Shown: positions 9,594 to 18,730, counted from the stretch's first letter. The stretch is 64,000 bases of DNA from Teichococcus aestuarii (GCF_003116135.1 NZ_PDOA01000002.1:248001-312000); one strand, 5' to 3'. Notes: generated by a model not told the origin, from the letters alone. A program made the numbers and translations.

Positions 9594-11019
9594 CGGGGTC
9601 GGTGGCGTCGGGGTCGAGGGGCGGGCCGGGGGGCGGGCGGTCATCCTCCCGGCCGGGCACGGTGAGCACCGCCTCCGCCTGCTTCAGCGCCGCGTGGGAG
9701 ACCACGGCGATGACGTCGTCGCCGGGCTCGATGCGGGTGGTGGCATCGGGGATGATGGCCTCGCCACCGCGCAGCACGGCGCCCACCAGCATGCCCGGCG
9801 GCAGGCCGATCTCGCCCAGCGGGCCGCTGACGAGGCGGGAGCCGGCCAGCGCCTCGGCCTCCAGCACCTCGCCGAAATCGCCGCGCAGCTGGTAGACCTG
9901 GGCGATGGCGCCGCGCCGCACGTGGCGCAGGATGGAGGAGATGGTGATGCTGCTCGGGCTCACCACCGTGTCGATGCCGAGCGTGTCCATCATCGGCTCG
10001 TAGGAGGATTTGTTCACCAGGGTGATGGCGCGCTGGCAGCCCTCCCGCTTGGCCAGCACGGAGACGAAGATGTTGGTCTCGTCGTCGTTGGTGACGGCGA
10101 TGACGGTCTCGGCGGCGCCGATATTGGCCTCCTCCAGCAGCTCGCGGTCCAGCGCGTCGCCGCACAGCACCACCACGGAGGGGCCGAGCTCGCGCGCCAC
10201 CTGCTCGGCGCGCTCCGGGCTGTGCTCGATGATCTTGAGGGAGACCAGTGCCTCCCGCCCCAGCATCCGCGCCAGGTGCAGCCCGACATGGCCGCCGCCG
10301 ACGATGACCAGCCGCCGCGCCACCTGCTCCCGGTGGCCGAAGGCGGCCATCACCTGGTCCACCTGCGCCGGCTGGGCGATGACATAGACATCGTCGCCGC
10401 AGCGCACCTCGTCCTCCGGGCGGGGCACGAAGGCGCGCCCCTCCCGCACCAGGGCGACGACGACGAAGCCGTTCTCGGCGGCGCGCTGGCGCAGGTCGCT
10501 GAGCGGCGCGCCGGCGACGCGGCAGGCGGCATCCTCGCACTGGATGCCGAGCAGCTGCACCCGCCCATCGGCCAGCGGCACCATGTCGAAGGCGCCCGGG
10601 GTGCGCAGGCGGCGGGCGATGCCGCGCGCCACCTCCAGCTCCGGCGAGATGATGACGTCCACCGGCAGCTGGTCGCTGGCGTAGAGGCCGTTCCAGATCG
10701 GCTCCAGGTAACCATGGTGGCGCAGCCGGGCGATGCGGCGCTTCACGTGGAACAATGAGTAGGCCACCTGGCAGGCCACCATGTTCACCTCGTCCGAGCG
10801 GGTGACGGCGATCAGCAGGTCGGCGTTCTTGGCGCCCGCCTGGCGCAGCACCTCGGGGTGGGAGGCGTGGCCGGCCATGCCGCGCACGTCGTAGCTCTCA
10901 TCGGCGCGGCGGGCCTGCTCGACGGAGCTGTCGATGACGGTGACGTCGTTGCCCTCCCGCGCCAGGTGCCGCGCGATGGTGGTGCCGACCTGGCCCGCGC
11001 CGCAGACGATGATCCGCAT
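9583..11019 (-). CDS. trkA: Trk system potassium transporter regulatory subunit TrkA
   Basis: 478 aa. It is the cytoplasmic gating ring of the Trk K+ channel, with two NAD-binding RCK halves: IIVCGAGQVGTTIARHL near residue 2 and LVIVGGGHVGLHLARML near residue 235. Each is followed by a TrkA-C domain (for example VLRGGEAIIPDATTRIEPGDDVIAV near 420-445). The C-terminus is a Pro/Asp-rich tail. It is first in the trkA-trkH pair and its stop lies inside the start of trkH, so synthesis is coupled. Confidence 0.96.
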   Translation of the reverse strand: MRIIVCGAGQVGTTIARHLAREGNDVTVIDSSVEQARRADESYDVRGMAGHASHPEVLRQAGAKNADLLIAVTRSDEVNMVACQVAYSLFHVKRRIARLRHHGYLEPIWNGLYASDQLPVDVIISPELEVARGIARRLRTPGAFDMVPLADGRVQLLGIQCEDAACRVAGAPLSDLRQRAAENGFVVVALVREGRAFVPRPEDEVRCGDDVYVIAQPAQVDQVMAAFGHREQVARRLVIVGGGHVGLHLARMLGREALVSLKIIEHSPERAEQVARELGPSVVVLCGDALDRELLEEANIGAAETVIAVTNDDETNIFVSVLAKREGCQRAITLVNKSSYEPMMDTLGIDTVVSPSSITISSILRHVRRGAIAQVYQLRGDFGEVLEAEALAGSRLVSGPLGEIGLPPGMLVGAVLRGGEAIIPDATTRIEPGDDVIAVVSHAALKQAEAVLTVPGREDDRPPPGPPLDPDATDPDAA

Positions 11020-11031
11020 TCCGCTTTCCCT

Positions 11032-12153
11032 TCAGCCCCGTGGCGTGGCCGTGGCGGCGATGGCGCAGCTCAGATGATACAGGCTGCTGGCCGGCGCCGG
11101 CTCATGGCTGAGGCTGCCATCCGGCAGGCGGCGCTCATGCCACAGCCCGTCCTCGCGCAGATAGGCGCCCAGCACGCGGGCGGCGGCGGGCCGCTCGGCC
11201 GCGGTGGCGGCCTTCAGCCATTCCGTCTGCGGCCAGAGGCGGGCGCCCGGCTCCAGCACGGCGCCGGTGCTGTCCAGCACGTCGCGCAGCGCGCCCTCCG
11301 GGCGGCGGGCGGCGGGGCGGCCGAGGAAGCCGCGCAGCGCCGCCGCCGCCTCCGGCGCGGCATGGCCGCCGGCCAGCCGTGCGTGCCACTCCAGCAGCCA
11401 GAGCCATTCGCAATGGTGCCCCGGCTCCACCGGATGCGGCGCGGCGGGCGGCGCCAGCGCCTCGTCAAAAAACTCGGCCAGGGTGCCGCTGGCGGGCTGG
11501 AAGAAGCGCGCGCGGAACAGGCCGAGCAGCCGCGTCGCGCCCTCCAGGAAACGCGGCTCGCCGAAGGCCTCGGCGGCGGCGAGGCGGGCTTCCAGCAGGT
11601 GCATGTGCGGGTTCTGCCGGCGCGGCAGGGCGGGCGGCAGGCTCTCCACATAGCCGCCCGCCGGGTGGGCCATGTGGCGCTCGATGAAATCGTCCAGCGC
11701 CAGGGCCATGCCGCGCAGCGGCGCGGCGGGCAGCACGGCGGTGGCGGCGGAGAGCGCCAGCAGCACGAAGGCGTGGTCGTAGAGATCCCGCCGGCCGTCG
11801 GTCACGCGGCCATCGAGGCCGAAGCGCCAGGCGTAGCCGCCATCCGGCTGGCGGGCGCGGCGGCGGAGGAAGTCGAGCCCTAGCTCCACCGCCTCGGCGG
11901 CGCGCGGCAGCCCGTGCCGGTGTGCCAGGGAGAAGCTGTAGACCTGCCGCGCCACCACGCGCAGGCGGCGGAATTCCGCCGCGCAGGCATAACCATCGAG
12001 CGTCAGGCTTTCATGGAAGGCGCCCGCCTGCCAGTCGACGCCATGCGCCAGCCAGCAGGGCCAGGCCCGCCCTGTCAGCCAGGGCCAGAGATCGTCATGT
12101 TCCACGCCCGCCGCGTTACCGCGCCTGCGCGCCTGTCCGCAAGCGGCGCCCAA
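11032..12153 (-). CDS. AGE family epimerase/isomerase
   Basis: 373 aa as drawn; a GTG at 12105 that would start VEHDDLWPWL is a credible alternative because the first 16 residues look like spacer. The sequence shows the alpha/alpha barrel of the N-acylglucosamine 2-epimerase / mannose isomerase family: RRLRVVARQVYSFS, DGGYAWRF, LYDHAFVLLALS, NPHMHLLEA, and EPGHHCEWLWLLEWHARL with the catalytic histidines. Such enzymes interconvert free sugars such as mannose/fructose or GlcNAc/ManNAc. The substrate cannot be told. It follows the oxidoreductase at 12208 on the same strand but is separated by a terminator-like hairpin. Confidence 0.8.
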   Translation of the reverse strand: MGAACGQARRRGNAAGVEHDDLWPWLTGRAWPCWLAHGVDWQAGAFHESLTLDGYACAAEFRRLRVVARQVYSFSLAHRHGLPRAAEAVELGLDFLRRRARQPDGGYAWRFGLDGRVTDGRRDLYDHAFVLLALSAATAVLPAAPLRGMALALDDFIERHMAHPAGGYVESLPPALPRRQNPHMHLLEARLAAAEAFGEPRFLEGATRLLGLFRARFFQPASGTLAEFFDEALAPPAAPHPVEPGHHCEWLWLLEWHARLAGGHAAPEAAAALRGFLGRPAARRPEGALRDVLDSTGAVLEPGARLWPQTEWLKAATAAERPAAARVLGAYLREDGLWHERRLPDGSLSHEPAPASSLYHLSCAIAATATPRG

Positions 12154-12155
12154 CT

Positions 12156-12200
12156 TGCAGAAAAAAGAAGGGGGCGCGGGGGAATTCCTTCCCCCGCCCT
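12156..12200 (-). terminator. GAATTC-cored terminator element, copy A
   Basis: A 7-bp perfect stem GGGGGAA/TTCCCCC (12177-12183 with 12188-12194), extended by two further pairs, is followed on the minus strand by CTTCTTTTTTCTG. It sits just after the oxidoreductase stop (12208) and before the AGE epimerase. This is one of four related elements in the window. Confidence 0.7.
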
Positions 12201-12207
12201 TTTCCTG

Positions 12208-13536
12208 TCAGAGCGCCCCCGCCGGCGCCAGCGCCGTGCCGTCCACCAGCCGCGCGTAGCGATAGGGGTGGGCATCGACGATCGGCGCATCCCCCGCCAC
12301 GAGATCGGCCGCCAGCCGCCCCGCCGCCGGCCCGATGCCGAAGCCGTGCCCGCTGAAGCCGGTGGCGAGGTGGAAGCCCTTGAGCTTCTCCACCGCCGAG
12401 ATGACCGGCACCGCGTCCGGCGTCGAGTCGATGGAGCCGGCCCAGGCCTCGGCGCAGCCGATGCCGGCGAGCGAGGGGTAGGCGGCGCGCAGCATGGCCA
12501 GCGCCTCCTCCACCAGCGCCATGTCCGGCGCCGGGTCCAGCACGCGGGTGCGCTCGAAGGGCGATTCGCGGTCGAGGGACCAGGAGGCGCCGGCCATCAG
12601 CCCGTCGAGGAATGGCTTGCCGACGCGGATCTTCAGCTTGGCGGCGCGCTGGCGGAAGGTGGGCCAGAACTGGCGGGCATAGCGCAGCCCGTCCGGCGTC
12701 AGGTGCAGCGTGCCGCGGCCGCGCAGCGCCACGGTGAAGCCGCCATCCTCGCGCCGGCGGATGCAGTAGCCCGGCGTGCCCAGCGCACCCTCGGTCAGCG
12801 CCGGCGCGGCGGTGGTGCGGAAGGCGGTGCCCGTCACCATCGCCTGCGGCAGGTCGATGCCGTGGCGGCGGCAGAACAGGGTGGACCACGCGCCCCCCGC
12901 CAGCAGCACGGCGCTCGTGCGGATGCGGCCGCGCTCGGTCACCACCGCGTCGATGGCGCCGGCCTTCGTCTCCAGCCCGCGCGCGGCGCAGTTCTGGAAC
13001 AGCTTCACCCCCAGCCGGCGCGCGGCGGCGGCCAGCGCCGGCGCGGCCTTGGAGGGCTCGGCGCGGCCATCGCTCGGCGTCTCCATGCCGCCGATCCAGC
13101 CCTCGGTGCTGTCCGGCAGGCGCTCGGCCACCTCGGCGGCGCTCAGCATATGGCTGTGCACCTGCATCTGCCGCGCGTCGTTCGCCCAGCGCTCCCAGCC
13201 GGCCAGCTCCTTCGGGTCCTTCGTCACCCAGAGCACGCCCTTGCGGCGGAAGCCGAGATCGGCGCCGATCTCCTCGTGCAGCCCGCCCCACATCTCCAGG
13301 CTGGCGCGGGCGAGCGGGATCTCGTGCCGGTCCCGCCCCTGCTGGCGGCACCAGCCCCAGTTGCGGCTGGATTGCTCGGCGCCGACATGCCCCTTCTCGA
13401 TCAGCGCGACCGAATGGCCCTTCTTCGCCAAGTGGTAGGCGGCGGCGACGCCGATGATGCCGGCGCCGATGACGACGACATCGACCGCCTCCGGCAGCGT
13501 CTCGTCGCTGGCAATGCGGTCGACAGGTGGCGACAT
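12208..13536 (-). CDS. FAD-dependent oxidoreductase of the D-amino-acid oxidase (DAO) family
   Basis: 442 aa. The Rossmann FAD motif VVVIGAGIIGVAAAYHL lies near residues 19-36 with the following acidic residue in ALIEKG. The end of the fold reads GFHLATGFSGHGFGIGPAAGRLAADLV (about 385-415), the usual C-terminal FAD-binding part of DadA/GlyDH-like flavoenzymes. Such enzymes oxidise amino acids or secondary amines. RNWGWCRQQGRD near 60 is typical of the subgroup found with ABC transporters. It lies 86 bases after a peptide/opine-type binding protein, which suggests uptake plus oxidation of one substrate. The substrate itself is unknown. Confidence 0.85.
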   Translation of the reverse strand: MSPPVDRIASDETLPEAVDVVVIGAGIIGVAAAYHLAKKGHSVALIEKGHVGAEQSSRNWGWCRQQGRDRHEIPLARASLEMWGGLHEEIGADLGFRRKGVLWVTKDPKELAGWERWANDARQMQVHSHMLSAAEVAERLPDSTEGWIGGMETPSDGRAEPSKAAPALAAAARRLGVKLFQNCAARGLETKAGAIDAVVTERGRIRTSAVLLAGGAWSTLFCRRHGIDLPQAMVTGTAFRTTAAPALTEGALGTPGYCIRRREDGGFTVALRGRGTLHLTPDGLRYARQFWPTFRQRAAKLKIRVGKPFLDGLMAGASWSLDRESPFERTRVLDPAPDMALVEEALAMLRAAYPSLAGIGCAEAWAGSIDSTPDAVPVISAVEKLKGFHLATGFSGHGFGIGPAAGRLAADLVAGDAPIVDAHPYRYARLVDGTALAPAGAL

Positions 13537-13590
13537 GAGGCGTGTCCTTGCAGGCGGTCAGGAAGGCGGAAGGGGCTGCGGGCGGGACCT

Positions 13591-13635
13591 GGCCAGGCTC
13601 AGCTTGGTCAGGCCCAGACTGGTCAGGCCCAGTAC
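13591..13635. repeat. Three 15-bp tandem repeats across the binding-protein stop codon
   Basis: Units GGCCAGGCTCAGCTT, GGTCAGGCCCAGACT and GGTCAGGCCCAGTAC follow each other without gap. The stop codon and last codons of the ABC binding protein (end at 13623) lie in the third unit, so the array looks like repeated duplication of the gene's 3' end into the gap before the oxidoreductase. Confidence 0.7.
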
Positions 13636-15302
13636 CACTCGCGGATGTTCCAGCAGTTGGAGGAGGTGTTGATGTTGGCGCGGAAGCCGTGCAGCCCTTC
13701 CTTCACACCCTCCACCAGCACCTGCTGGAAGATCGGCAGGATCGTCAGCTCGTCGCGGATGATCTCCTGGATGCGGCCATAGGTGGCCTTGCGCGCCGCC
13801 TGGTCGAACTGGGTGGCGCCCTTCAGCAGCAGCGCGTCCACCTCGGCATTCTCGAACTGGAAGGTGTTCTGGCCGCGCCCGCCCTTGGCGGGGATGGCCT
13901 TGCTGCTGAAGCGCGGCGTCACGTCCGGGTCGCTGCCGAGCTGGTAGTTCACGCTGACCATGACGGAGTTGAACTTCGACATCTGCCAGAACTCGCCCCA
14001 GATGACGGCGGCGGGCATGTTCTGGATCTTCATGGCGGCGCCGATGCCCTGCCATTCCTGCATCAGGTATTGCTGCGCCTGCTCGCGCACCTGGTTGCCG
14101 GTGGTGGTGGAGTTGGTGAACTCCAGCCGCACCCCATCCTTCTCGCGGATGCCGCCCGCGCCGCGCTTCCAGCCGGCGGCGTCCAGCATCGCGTTGGCCT
14201 TGGCGGGGTTGTACTCGTGCTTCGGCAGGTCGGGGTTGATGGCCCAGGACTGCCGGGGGAGGAAGGATTCGGTCGGCGTCGGCAGGCCGTAGTAGATGGC
14301 GTCGATCAGCGCCTTCTTGTTCATGCTCATGTAGAGCGCCTGCCGCACCACCTTGTCGGCCAGGGCGGGGAAGCCGAGGTTGGGGGCGATGCTCTCCACC
14401 GAGGCGGTGGGGTTCACATGCACCTTGCGGCCGCGCAGCCCCTGCGCCTCACGCGCGAAGTTGGGGGTGATGCCGCCGATGCCGGTGTAGTCGATCTGGC
14501 CGGTGCGGAACTGGGTGTAGAGCACCGTCAGGTCCGGGATGTACTTGAACACCAGCCGTTCCACATACGGCCCCTTGCCGTGATAGGCGGGGTTGGCGTT
14601 CAGCAGGATGTGGTCGCCCGCCGCGCGGCTGCCCCAGCGGAAGGCGCCGGTGCCCACGGGCGCGGCCTGGAAGGGCGTGCTGTTCGGGTCCGCCGCGTCG
14701 GCCAGCTTGTGCTTCGGCACGATGAAGGTGAGCGAGAGGATGGAGAGGTAGGGCGCGTAGGCCGTCTCCATACGCCACTCGATCTGGTCCGGCGCCACCA
14801 CCCGGATGTCCTTGACCAGCGCGTGCCCGACCCGGTTGCGCACCCGGAAATTGGGATTGTTGATCAGGTCCAGGCTGAACTTCACGTCCTCGGCGGTGAA
14901 GGGCGTGCCGTCATGCCAGGTCACGCCGGACCGCAGCTTGATCTTCCAGGTCAGCCCGTCCTCGGAGATGCCGCCATTCTGCTGCGTCGGCATCTCGGCG
15001 GCGAGGTCGGGGACGAAGTTGCCGTCCGGGTCGATGTACCAGAGGGTGCTGAACAGGTTCCACCAGACGCCCTGGTCCACCTCGATGCCCGGCATCAGCG
15101 GGTGGAACACCGTCGGCTCCTGCGACAGGCCGACGATCACCTGCCCCTTCGGCTTCTCCGGCGGGCGGCCCTGGGGCTGGCCCTGGGCGCGGGCGGGGCC
15201 GGCGGCCAGCGCCGCCGCGGCGCCGCCGCCAATGGCGAACAGGCCGCGCCGCGTGGGCGAGAGGATGCGCTGCCAGCGCAGGGCGGACTCGTCATGCGTC
15301 AT
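13623..15302 (-). CDS. ABC transporter periplasmic substrate-binding protein, family 5 (peptide/opine type)
   Basis: 559 aa from the ATG at 15302, which has GGGAG about 10 bases upstream; a GTG 7 codons earlier is less likely. A Tat signal is visible (SPTRRGLFAIGGGAAAALAA, cleavage near PARAQ), so export is folded and periplasmic. The SBP_bac_5 signature appears as DLAAEMPTQ, LTWKIKLRSGVTWHDGTPFTAEDVKFSLD and the C-terminal GLHGFRANINTSSNCWNIREW. No permease or ATPase genes are adjacent. It is divergent from an XRE-cupin regulator that probably controls it and followed by an oxidoreductase. Ligand unknown. Confidence 0.9.
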   Translation of the reverse strand: MTHDESALRWQRILSPTRRGLFAIGGGAAAALAAGPARAQGQPQGRPPEKPKGQVIVGLSQEPTVFHPLMPGIEVDQGVWWNLFSTLWYIDPDGNFVPDLAAEMPTQQNGGISEDGLTWKIKLRSGVTWHDGTPFTAEDVKFSLDLINNPNFRVRNRVGHALVKDIRVVAPDQIEWRMETAYAPYLSILSLTFIVPKHKLADAADPNSTPFQAAPVGTGAFRWGSRAAGDHILLNANPAYHGKGPYVERLVFKYIPDLTVLYTQFRTGQIDYTGIGGITPNFAREAQGLRGRKVHVNPTASVESIAPNLGFPALADKVVRQALYMSMNKKALIDAIYYGLPTPTESFLPRQSWAINPDLPKHEYNPAKANAMLDAAGWKRGAGGIREKDGVRLEFTNSTTTGNQVREQAQQYLMQEWQGIGAAMKIQNMPAAVIWGEFWQMSKFNSVMVSVNYQLGSDPDVTPRFSSKAIPAKGGRGQNTFQFENAEVDALLLKGATQFDQAARKATYGRIQEIIRDELTILPIFQQVLVEGVKEGLHGFRANINTSSNCWNIREWYWA

Positions 15303-15416
15303 GCTTCTCGTCTCCCACTCCACCGGGCCGCCCCATCCTTCGGGATCAGCGCCGGATTGGCCGCACCAACTCTCCCGGGCCGGGTGTTTTCAGCCCGGTC
15401 AAAATTCTTGCGCTCA

Positions 15417-15445
15417 TGTTCACTCTCATGAAATTTGCTTGTCAA
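15417..15445 (-). promoter_or_regulatory. Candidate promoter of the ABC binding protein
   Basis: On the minus strand TTGACA (15445-15440), 17 bases and TGAACA (15422-15417). It lies in a markedly AT-richer stretch between the divergent regulator and binding protein, where TCATG is repeated at 12-base spacing (from 15414 and 15426). That makes a plausible operator for the cupin regulator. Inference. Confidence 0.4.
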
Positions 15446-15505
15446 TCGCCTTGCAACAATCCGGCATGGCCGGCATGGCAGCGGCACCCTGCGGGAGAGA
15501 TGCGC

Positions 15506-16168
15506 ATGAAGCCTCGGGCTGAGCTGGCCGCCACGACGGCACTGGAGCCCGCCAGCCTGGCGGAGCCCGGCGTGGATGCCAGCCTGGACGCCAGCATCGA
15601 CGACGATGCCAGCGACCGCCGCCTGGGGGAATGCGTGCGGATGCTGCGGCAGCGGCTGGGGCTGTCGATCCAGGAGCTGGGCCGGCGCACCGGGCTTTCC
15701 ATCGGCATGATCAGCCAGGTGGAGCGCGGGCTGGCCACCCCCTCCATCCGCACCCTGCGGCTGCTCGGGCTGGCACTCCAGGTGCCGATCTCGTTCTTCT
15801 TCGAGGAACGGCCCACCGGCCCGGCGCCGCGCTACATCGTGCGCCGCGCGCAGCGGCGGCTGCTGCGCCTCACCCGCTCGGGCGTGCTGAAGGAATCGCT
15901 GGCGCCGGACGCGCCGGGGCGGATGGAGATGTACGAGCTGACGCTGAGCCCGGGCGGCTCCTCGGGCGCGGATTTCGTCAAGCACCAGGGGGAGAAGGCG
16001 GGCTACGTGCTGGCCGGCACGCTGCGCCTCTGGCTGGACCATGAGGCACACCTGCTGGAGGCGGGCGACACCTTCCGCTTCCCCAGCACCGTGCCGCACA
16101 TGTTCGACAACCCGACCGAGGCGCCGACGCGCATCGTCTGGATCACGGTGCCCAGCACGGAGGCATAA
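15506..16168 (+). CDS. XRE-family transcriptional regulator with C-terminal cupin domain
   Basis: 220 aa from the ATG at 15506 (MKPRAELAATT), which has GGGAG at 8 bases; the frame is open from 15416 but that part covers the likely promoter. The helix-turn-helix lies at about residues 38-95 (LGECVRMLRQRLGLSIQELG, SIGMISQVERGLATPSIRTL). The cupin at about 140-215 reads SGADFVKHQGEKAGYVLAGTLRLWLD and FPSTVPHMFDNP. This architecture (PuuR-like) senses small amines, amino acids or their aldehydes. It diverges from the binding protein and oxidoreductase and is their likely regulator. Confidence 0.85.
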   Translation: MKPRAELAATTALEPASLAEPGVDASLDASIDDDASDRRLGECVRMLRQRLGLSIQELGRRTGLSIGMISQVERGLATPSIRTLRLLGLALQVPISFFFEERPTGPAPRYIVRRAQRRLLRLTRSGVLKESLAPDAPGRMEMYELTLSPGGSSGADFVKHQGEKAGYVLAGTLRLWLDHEAHLLEAGDTFRFPSTVPHMFDNPTEAPTRIVWITVPSTEA

Positions 16169-16216
16169 AAAAAGGCCAGGGGGAATGAATTCCCCTGGAC
16201 CCCTTCTTTTTTCTGG
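16166..16216. terminator. GAATTC-cored terminator element, copy B
   Basis: The hairpin at 16174-16199 (GGCCAGGGGGAAT, loop GA, ATTCCCCTGG; one bulged G) is flanked by seven A on the left and a T run with CTTCTTTTTTCTG on the right, so it can end transcription from either side. It overlaps the regulator's TAA stop. Confidence 0.75.
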
Positions 16217-16218
16217 CC

Positions 16219-16309
16219 GCTGCCGGTCATGGCCGGGACGGGGTCGCTGCACTCGAACGGGTCACCCCGGTTTAGCACAGCGGCCGACGTCTCACCCCTG
16301 ACCGGCAGC
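16219..16309. other. 91-nt nested inverted repeat, possible structured RNA
   Basis: Three co-linear stems nest: GCTGCCGGTCA with TGACCGGCAGC (16219-16229/16299-16309, 11 perfect pairs), GGCCG with CGGCC (16231-16235/16281-16285) and CGGGGT with ACCCCG (16239-16244/16264-16269). The element fills the gap between the regulator's terminator and the typA stop. It contains a TTCGA stretch on the minus strand but does not fold as a tRNA. Role unknown. Confidence 0.45.
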
Positions 16310-16317
16310 TTGCAGAA

Positions 16318-18147
16318 TTAAGCGGCCTCGCTGTCGGAGCGCTTGGCGTGCTTCTTGCGCTCATGCGGGTCGAGGTAGCGCTTGCGCAGGCGGACGGCGG
16401 TCGGCGTCACCTCCACCAGCTCGTCCTCCTCGATGTAGGCGATGGCCTGCTCCAGGCTCATGCGGCGCGGCGGCACCAGCAGCAGCGCCTCGTCCTTGCC
16501 GGCGGCGCGGACGTTGGTGAGCTTCTTCTCCTTGATCGGATTCACGTCGAGGTCGTTCTCGCGCGAATGCTCGCCCAGGATCAGGCCGGTATAGACCTTG
16601 GCGCCCGGATCGACGAACAGCGTGCCGCGCTCCTGCAGGGAGAACAGCGCGTACTGCACCGCCTCGCCATCGGAGTTGGAGATCAGGCTGCCCTTGATGC
16701 GGCCCTCGATCGGCCCGGCCCAGGGCTGATAGCCCAGGAACAGGCGGTTCATCATGCCGGTGCCGCGCGTGTCCGTCATGAACTCGCCGTGGTAGCCGAT
16801 CAGCCCGCGCGACGGGATGTGGAAGGTCAGGCGCACCTTGCCGCCACCCGAGGGGCGCATGTCCTGCATCATGCCCTTGCGGACGGACATCTTCTCGACG
16901 ACGACGCCCGAGTATTCCTCATCAACGTCGATGACGGCTTCCTCGAAGGGCTCTTCCTTCTCACCCGTCTCCGGGTTCACCTGCGTCAGCACGCGCGGGC
17001 GGCCGATGGTCAGCTCGAAGCCCTCGCGGCGCATCGTCTCGATCAGCACGCCGAGCTGCAGCTCGCCGCGGCCGGCCACCTCGAAGGCGTCCACTTCCTC
17101 GGACACCTTCACCTTGATGGCGACGTTGCCCTCGATCTCCTTGAACAGCCGGTCGCGGATCTGGCGCGACGTGACCTTCTTGCCCTCGCGGCCGCCGAGC
17201 GGGCCGTCATTGATGCGGAAGGTCATGGACAGCGTCGGCGGGTCGATCGGGATCGCGTGCAGCGGCTCCGTCACCTCGGGGGAGGCGATGGTGTCGGGGA
17301 TGGTGGCGTCCGACAGGCCGGCGATGGCGCAGATGTCGCCCGCCTGCACCTCGTCGACCGGCACGCGCTCCAGGCCGGAGAAGGTCATCAGCTTGGTCAG
17401 GCGGCCCGTCTCGACGACCGAGCCGTCCTGGCGCAGCACGCGCACCGGCATGTTGGTGCGCGCCACGCCCTGCTCGATGCGGCCCGTGAGGATGCGGCCC
17501 AGGAACGGGTCGGCCTCCAGGATCGAGGCGTTCATCGCGAAGGGCGCCGTGGCGTCGACCGTCGGCTGCGGCACATGGCTCAGGATCAGGTCGAACATCG
17601 GCGACAGGTCCTTGCGCGGACCGTCCATCGTCAGGTCGGCCCAGCCCTGGCGGCCGGAGGCGAACATGGTGTGGAAGTCGAGCTGCTCGTCGCTGGCGCC
17701 GAGCGCCGCGAACAGGTCGAACACCTCGTTCAGCACCTCGTCGGCGCGGGCGTCCTGGCGGTCGACCTTGTTGATGACGACGATCGGCTTCAGGCCGCGG
17801 GCCAGCGCCTTGGTCAGCACGAACTTGGTCTGCGGCAGCGGCCCCTCGGCGGCGTCGCACAGCACGATGGCGCCATCGACCATCGACAGGATGCGCTCCA
17901 CCTCGCCGCCGAAATCGGCGTGGCCGGGGGTGTCGACAATGTTGATCTTCACGCCCTTCCACTCGACGGCGGTGGACTTGGCGAGAATGGTGATGCCGCG
18001 CTCACGCTCCAGGTCGTTGCGGTCCATGGCGCGTTCGGCGACCTGCTGGTTGGCGCGGAAGGCACCAGCCTGCTTCAGCAGGTTGTCGACCAGCGTGGTC
18101 TTGCCATGGTCGACGTGGGCGATGATGGCGACGTTGCGCAGTTCCAT
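16318..18147 (-). CDS. typA: Ribosome-associated GTPase TypA/BipA
   Basis: 609 aa from the ATG at 18147 ([20 protein letters not shown]); the frame runs on upstream without family character. TypA is an EF-G-like GTPase that binds ribosomes under stress and helps 50S assembly. G motifs: AHVDHGKTT (P-loop), [15 protein letters not shown] (switch II) and NKVDRQDAR. The Bip-specific C-terminal domain is complete (GLIYGHE-like GLIYHGE region, [29 protein letters not shown]). Normal length. It is transcribed alone, with about 200 bases to the next gene upstream. Confidence 0.97.
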   Translation of the reverse strand: MELRNVAIIAHVDHGKTTLVDNLLKQAGAFRANQQVAERAMDRNDLERERGITILAKSTAVEWKGVKINIVDTPGHADFGGEVERILSMVDGAIVLCDAAEGPLPQTKFVLTKALARGLKPIVVINKVDRQDARADEVLNEVFDLFAALGASDEQLDFHTMFASGRQGWADLTMDGPRKDLSPMFDLILSHVPQPTVDATAPFAMNASILEADPFLGRILTGRIEQGVARTNMPVRVLRQDGSVVETGRLTKLMTFSGLERVPVDEVQAGDICAIAGLSDATIPDTIASPEVTEPLHAIPIDPPTLSMTFRINDGPLGGREGKKVTSRQIRDRLFKEIEGNVAIKVKVSEEVDAFEVAGRGELQLGVLIETMRREGFELTIGRPRVLTQVNPETGEKEEPFEEAVIDVDEEYSGVVVEKMSVRKGMMQDMRPSGGGKVRLTFHIPSRGLIGYHGEFMTDTRGTGMMNRLFLGYQPWAGPIEGRIKGSLISNSDGEAVQYALFSLQERGTLFVDPGAKVYTGLILGEHSRENDLDVNPIKEKKLTNVRAAGKDEALLLVPPRRMSLEQAIAYIEEDELVEVTPTAVRLRKRYLDPHERKKHAKRSDSEAA

Positions 18148-18343
18148 AAGGCGGGCAGTCCCGAGGCTGCGCCGCCTGCGCACGCGGCCCGATTCCCCTG
18201 ACCGCAGGGATGCGGCGGGGTCGGGCAGGGCGGGCCTGGCGGCTTGTTGCGGCGCACAGATAGGATGATCGGGCGCAAAAAGCGAGCCTTTCGCGCCCCG
18301 AACCCCGGCGCGGGCTGCAAGGCAGCCTCCCGCGGCCGGAAAC

Positions 18344-18730
18344 CTACAGCCGGTACAGCGCCTTGCTGGCGCCGCCGAAGGGGCGCCGGGGCTGGAATTT
18401 CTCCACCACGCAGAGATGCAGCGCCTGGTGCATGGCGGGCGGGATCTCCTCCGCCGCCTCGGGCACGGCCTCCTCGGCTTCCGCCGCGGCAGGCTGCCAG
18501 CGGACGAAGCGCGGCATGTTGGAGCGGAACAGGGGCGCTGATTCAGCGCATCCGGGGGCAGCGGCCAGACCTTGGCCGTGGCCACGCCCGGAGTCATGCT
18601 CCTGGACGACGAGGCCGAGCGCGACGCGCTGCAGGCCGGCGGCGGGAACAGGGTCGGTGGCCCGGGGGGCGGACATCGATGCTCCGAGGGCGACCGCTGC
18701 GATGAGGGGGAGGATCGTTGAGCGGCGCAT
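18344..18730 (-). CDS. Small secreted hypothetical protein
   Basis: 128 aa from the ATG at 18730 (MRRSTILPLIAAVALGASMS), giving a clean signal peptide with cleavage near Ala20; an ATG 9 codons upstream is possible. The mature part has PRFVRWQPAAAEAEEAVPEAAEEIPPAMHQALHLCVVEKFQPRRPFGGASKALYRL at its end, with an acidic Ala/Glu stretch and one cysteine. No family recognised. It stands alone between typA and the divergent DUF3775 gene. Signal peptide and reading-frame quality support it; function unknown. Confidence 0.5.
   Translation of the reverse strand: MRRSTILPLIAAVALGASMSAPRATDPVPAAGLQRVALGLVVQEHDSGRGHGQGLAAAPGCAESAPLFRSNMPRFVRWQPAAAEAEEAVPEAAEEIPPAMHQALHLCVVEKFQPRRPFGGASKALYRL

Noticed and set aside
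16219-16309. Possible minus-strand tRNA gene (TTCGA stretch, acceptor-like outer stem)
   Set aside because: The presumed T-stem does not pair and about 25 bases separate it from the acceptor-like arm instead of 5; no convincing D-arm or anticodon loop. Kept only as an unexplained structured repeat.
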